Source of the DNA: Hallella bergensis DSM 17361
GTDB taxonomy: Bacteria > Bacteroidota > Bacteroidia > Bacteroidales > Bacteroidaceae
Direction of reading: 5' to 3'
NCBI RefSeq assembly: GCF_000160535.1
Contig: NZ_GG704780.1
Coordinates: forward strand, 845,393 to 881,741
Length of the DNA: 36,349 nucleotides
The translations under genes were made by a program, and so were the position numbers. This document shows positions 34,428-36,349 of the stretch, one piece after another. The first letter of the stretch is position 1; the number at the start of each line of letters is the position of its first letter. The notes beneath the pieces are model-generated. The model was not told where the DNA came from, made no database searches, and worked only from the letters and a program-made list of their open reading frames with translations.

Positions 34428-34635
34428 ATTGAATGTGGCGTAGTTGTCCTTGATGACTTGCTGCTGGCTGGCATACTTGCCCTTGTAATCTACGCTAACT
34501 GCATCAGCCTCGCTACCGGCATACGGTATTCGCCTCGGGTCTGAGCCATAGGACGCAAAGTTACCGAGCTTGCTGACTATTCTCTGTGAGCCGATGTAGC
34601 TCAGAGGGAGTTGATACTCTCTTTCCTGTGGATTA

Positions 34636-34713
34636 CTATCTACCTATTTCTTCCTTGCCACACGGAGTTCCACCGATGGGCTGCGTCTTTGATTTTACTT
34701 CAAACTCAATCAT
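34636..34713 (-). CDS. Small leader-like frame before the orphan RHS cassette
   Basis: A 25-codon frame, MIEFEVKSKTQPIGGTPCGK followed by EEIGR, starts downstream of the palindromic spacer and ends where the open RHS frame begins, in a different reading frame (overlap of 8 bases). It might be a relic start of a mini-RHS protein broken by a frameshift, or chance. Support is weak. Confidence 0.25.
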   Translation of the reverse strand: MIEFEVKSKTQPIGGTPCGKEEIGR

Positions 34714-34720
34714 AGTTTTT

Positions 34721-34846
34721 AATTGTTTATGGTTATCAGCTGTATAACGCTGTTTTCTCCTGTTTATTGCTTACGGCTTTTAATACCCATACAAGGGTAT
34801 TGAGGAACACCCTTATATGAGTGTTGCCTATTACCCTTATATGGGT
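34721..34846. repeat. Conserved palindromic spacer, copy B
   Basis: Contains TCCTGTTTATTGCTT (from 34758), ACCCATACAAGGGT (34785-34798), ACCCTTATATGAGT (34809-34822) and ACCCTTATATGGGT (34833-34846, a perfect 14-bp palindrome). Similarity to copy A extends through the flanking GTTTATGG and TTTTCTCCTG-like sequence. It again lies between an immunity-type gene and an RHS fragment. Confidence 0.8.
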
Positions 34847-34866
34847 AACATGCCGATTATCAAAGG

Positions 34867-35295
34867 CTATAAATTCGCGTTGTAAATAAGAACAGTCCGA
34901 ATTCTATTTCTCCAAACCCAAATCTGCAACCCGTCTTTCTCAAAGTCGTACACATGTTGCCGTTGCCCTTTTCCAGATACTAACACATATATAATATCTT
35001 CACTGTCCGGGTCTCTAGAGAACACTGTAAGGAAATCTGTATACTTCATCCCTATCAGATTCTTCTTATGAAATAGACAAGATGAAGAACATATAATTGT
35101 ATTTATTAAACCATCCATATCACACCATACATTAATTTCGTCTTTCTTAAAAAAATAAGAAATATTTGAAAATGTGGCTTCATCATACATTTTCTTTGTA
35201 TGCTCTTGGCTTAAATACATATTGATATTTGAACCGAGAATGAATGCATCATATGAAACATTGGGAATCAGTCCTATATGTTGTTTATCTTTCAT
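34867..35295 (-). CDS. Putative immunity protein, unrecognised family
   Basis: A 142-residue cytoplasmic-type protein with no signal peptide. Features include YDAFILGSNINMYLSQEH near the N-terminus, KKNLIGMKYTDFLTVFSRDP in the middle, and HVYDFEKDGLQIWVWRNRIR near the C-terminus. The last part resembles small immunity or chaperone-like proteins in toxin clusters, but I cannot name a family. It follows a decayed toxin tail (35304-35411) and precedes palindromic spacer B, matching the position of the other immunity genes. It is probably left over after its toxin partner decayed. Confidence 0.65.
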   Translation of the reverse strand: MKDKQHIGLIPNVSYDAFILGSNINMYLSQEHTKKMYDEATFSNISYFFKKDEINVWCDMDGLINTIICSSSCLFHKKNLIGMKYTDFLTVFSRDPDSEDIIYVLVSGKGQRQHVYDFEKDGLQIWVWRNRIRTVLIYNANL

Positions 35296-35303
35296 TATAA
35301 AAA

Positions 35304-35411
35304 TTATCGTTTTGTTGTACTTCTACTATGTTCTTCTCCGCCTTGCTTTCTTTCGGCATTTTGCCTTATATTCCTTATCTTGTTTTCTATTTTCGTTCTT
35401 TCACTTTTCTA
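35304..35411 (-). pseudogene. Relic toxin C-terminal tail
   Basis: A 35-codon frame reading KSERTKIENKIRNIRQNAER then KQGGEEHSRSTTKR up to a stop 9 bases before the immunity gene's start. A second frame (NDIQSAGFRKVKERK) abuts it upstream, suggesting a frameshifted, highly basic end of an RHS-linked toxin. The toxin family cannot be determined. Confidence 0.4.
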
Positions 35412-35451
35412 AAGCCAGCACTTTGAATATCATTTACCAATTGGCTCCGTT

Positions 35452-35553
35452 CTAATTGGGCACGATGAGCGTCCTTCTGGTCTTGACGACCTCGCCCATC
35501 TTGCCGTAGAAGTATTCGACGGCACCGCTGCCGTCGTCACTAATTCTTATCAT
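35452..35553 (-). pseudogene. Relic RHS core fragment
   Basis: A 33-codon frame containing DDGSGAVEYFYGKMGEVVKT then RRTLIVPN, a typical RHS repeat passage in Bacteroidota (YFYGKMGEVV), ending in TAG. It overlaps the end of the preceding small gene by a few codons and is followed directly by the toxin-tail relic. The sequence between has lost its frame. Confidence 0.65.
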
Positions 35554-36028
35554 GGACAAACCATTTGTTGTTCATAAGTGAATTTAGTACATCCTCATTA
35601 TTAAATTTATCAACTTGAAAAGAAAAAGTCAAATATCCAACATCGACATTATTATGAACTAACCATTCGAACGTTTCGTCAAAAATAGTTAGTCCTATCA
35701 TATAATAAATATCGATGCTTTCCTTACTACGTCCTCGAGGAGTATAAGTTTTGTTACCTCTCATAAACTCTATAAAATCCTCTCTTGCAAACTTAGAATA
35801 TATTTCATTTAAAGCTATATCATATCCTTTTGTTAAATAGATAAAATTAGAGTCTATGTTTTGAAACAAAGGCATAAAAATTGGTTCTAAGAAATCAACA
35901 ACTGGCCATTCATATTGAAAATTAAATGTTTTTACTTGTTTTCGATTATTGACAAAACCGTCAATATCTAACTTGTATATTTTATACAGTTGCTCTGTTA
36001 TGCGCGAATCAATAATACTTTTTATCAT
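35540..36028 (-). CDS. Putative immunity-like protein, unrecognised family
   Basis: A 162-residue AT-rich gene, predicted soluble. Motif-like stretches are FQYEWPVVDFLEPIFMPLFQ, EDFIEFMRGNKTYTPRGRSK and DVGYLTFSFQVDKFNNEDVL. I do not recognise the family. Small size, AT content and placement at the head of an RHS relic suggest an immunity gene whose own toxin lies further upstream or was lost. No signal peptide or membrane segment. Confidence 0.6.
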   Translation of the reverse strand: MIKSIIDSRITEQLYKIYKLDIDGFVNNRKQVKTFNFQYEWPVVDFLEPIFMPLFQNIDSNFIYLTKGYDIALNEIYSKFAREDFIEFMRGNKTYTPRGRSKESIDIYYMIGLTIFDETFEWLVHNNVDVGYLTFSFQVDKFNNEDVLNSLMNNKWFVHDKN

Positions 36029-36126
36029 TATTTCCTATTTATAAAAAATATTAATATTTTTATTACCTTCTTTTTTCGTAAATGTATCCAGATTGCGATA
36101 ACCTCCAGACTTGGAACTTCGGAAAA

Positions 36127-36348
36127 TTATGCTTTCGCCTTCTTTAACTCATTTATAATATATTGTTCCTTTCGCTTAACTTGCTTCTTGGTAAAATCAC
36201 TATATACACCTCTTCGTCTCTGCGCAAGGTGTTTTCCTATAAGGCTATAGGCTTCTTTTAATTTTCCAAGATTTAATTGACAAATAGCCTTTAGATATAA
36301 AGAGTCGTTTTTAATAGACTTTGCCCATTTCAGGCCTTCCCCATGAAC
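36127..36348 (-). CDS. C-terminal part of a TPR-like protein, cut by window edge
   Basis: One frame is open from the right edge to TAA at 36127-36129. It gives about 73 residues, including LKWAKSIKNDSLYLKAICQL and NLGKLKEAYSLIGKHLAQRR, which have the hydrophobic spacing of tetratricopeptide-type helix pairs. It ends in a basic KKAKA tail. The N-terminus is outside the window. It may be an accessory or immunity protein of the same cluster. Confidence 0.55.
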   Translation of the reverse strand, partial: VHGEGLKWAKSIKNDSLYLKAICQLNLGKLKEAYSLIGKHLAQRRRGVYSDFTKKQVKRKEQYIINELKKAKA

Positions 36349-36349
36349 T

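Overview
The window comes from a Bacteroidota chromosome, most likely Prevotellaceae (Prevotella, Hoylesella or Segatella type). The reasons are a NADH-dehydrogenase-like operon with fused nuoCD and no nuoE/F/G, a secreted protein with a type IX secretion (T9SS)-like C-terminus, TonB receptors paired with acidic-tailed lipoproteins, BACON domains, and promoter boxes matching the Bacteroidota -7 consensus TAnnTTTG. The genus is inferred from general resemblance, not from any search.

Layout. (1) 1-4.65 kb: one large secreted multidomain protein on the + strand, closed by a strong terminator. (2) 4.7-5.45 kb: a repeat and mobile-element graveyard with AT-rich dispersed repeats, a ~206-bp MITE-like element with 18-bp perfect terminal inverted repeats, and the frameshifted tail of a transposase. 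(3) 5.5-12.2 kb, minus strand: a TonB-dependent receptor followed by three lipoproteins, the last a DUF4876 protein. This looks like an uptake operon; His-rich motifs make a metal or metal-complex substrate possible but unproven. (4) 12.2-14.3 kb: mostly non-coding, with inverted copies of the same dispersed repeats, a 30-bp perfect inverted repeat, and one small gene for a YecH-like metal-binding protein. (5) 14.3-24.7 kb, minus strand: a tight nuoA-B-CD-H-I-J-K-L-M-N operon with a promoter upstream of nuoA and a perfect hairpin terminator after nuoN. It has the membrane arm and quinone-reducing connector of complex I but no NADH-oxidising module here. (6) 25.0-27.1 kb: a BtuB-like TonB receptor. 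(7) 27.3-32.2 kb: a two-gene operon of a 1110-aa Oar-like TonB receptor and a BACON/triple-OB-fold lipoprotein. (8) 32.3-36.3 kb: a strongly AT-rich accessory region of RHS-repeat fragments, a polymorphic-toxin C-terminus with a zincin HExxH motif, small candidate immunity genes (one a predicted lipoprotein), toxin and RHS relics, and conserved palindromic spacers.

The most novel part is region 8. It reads as an array of displaced RHS C-terminal toxin/immunity cassettes on the minus strand, in which the unit [RHS tail + toxin]-[immunity]-[spacer with ACCCTTATATGGGT palindromes] recurs in different states of decay. The TonB/three-lipoprotein operon in region 3 is the second most interesting, because two of its lipoproteins belong to families I do not recognise.
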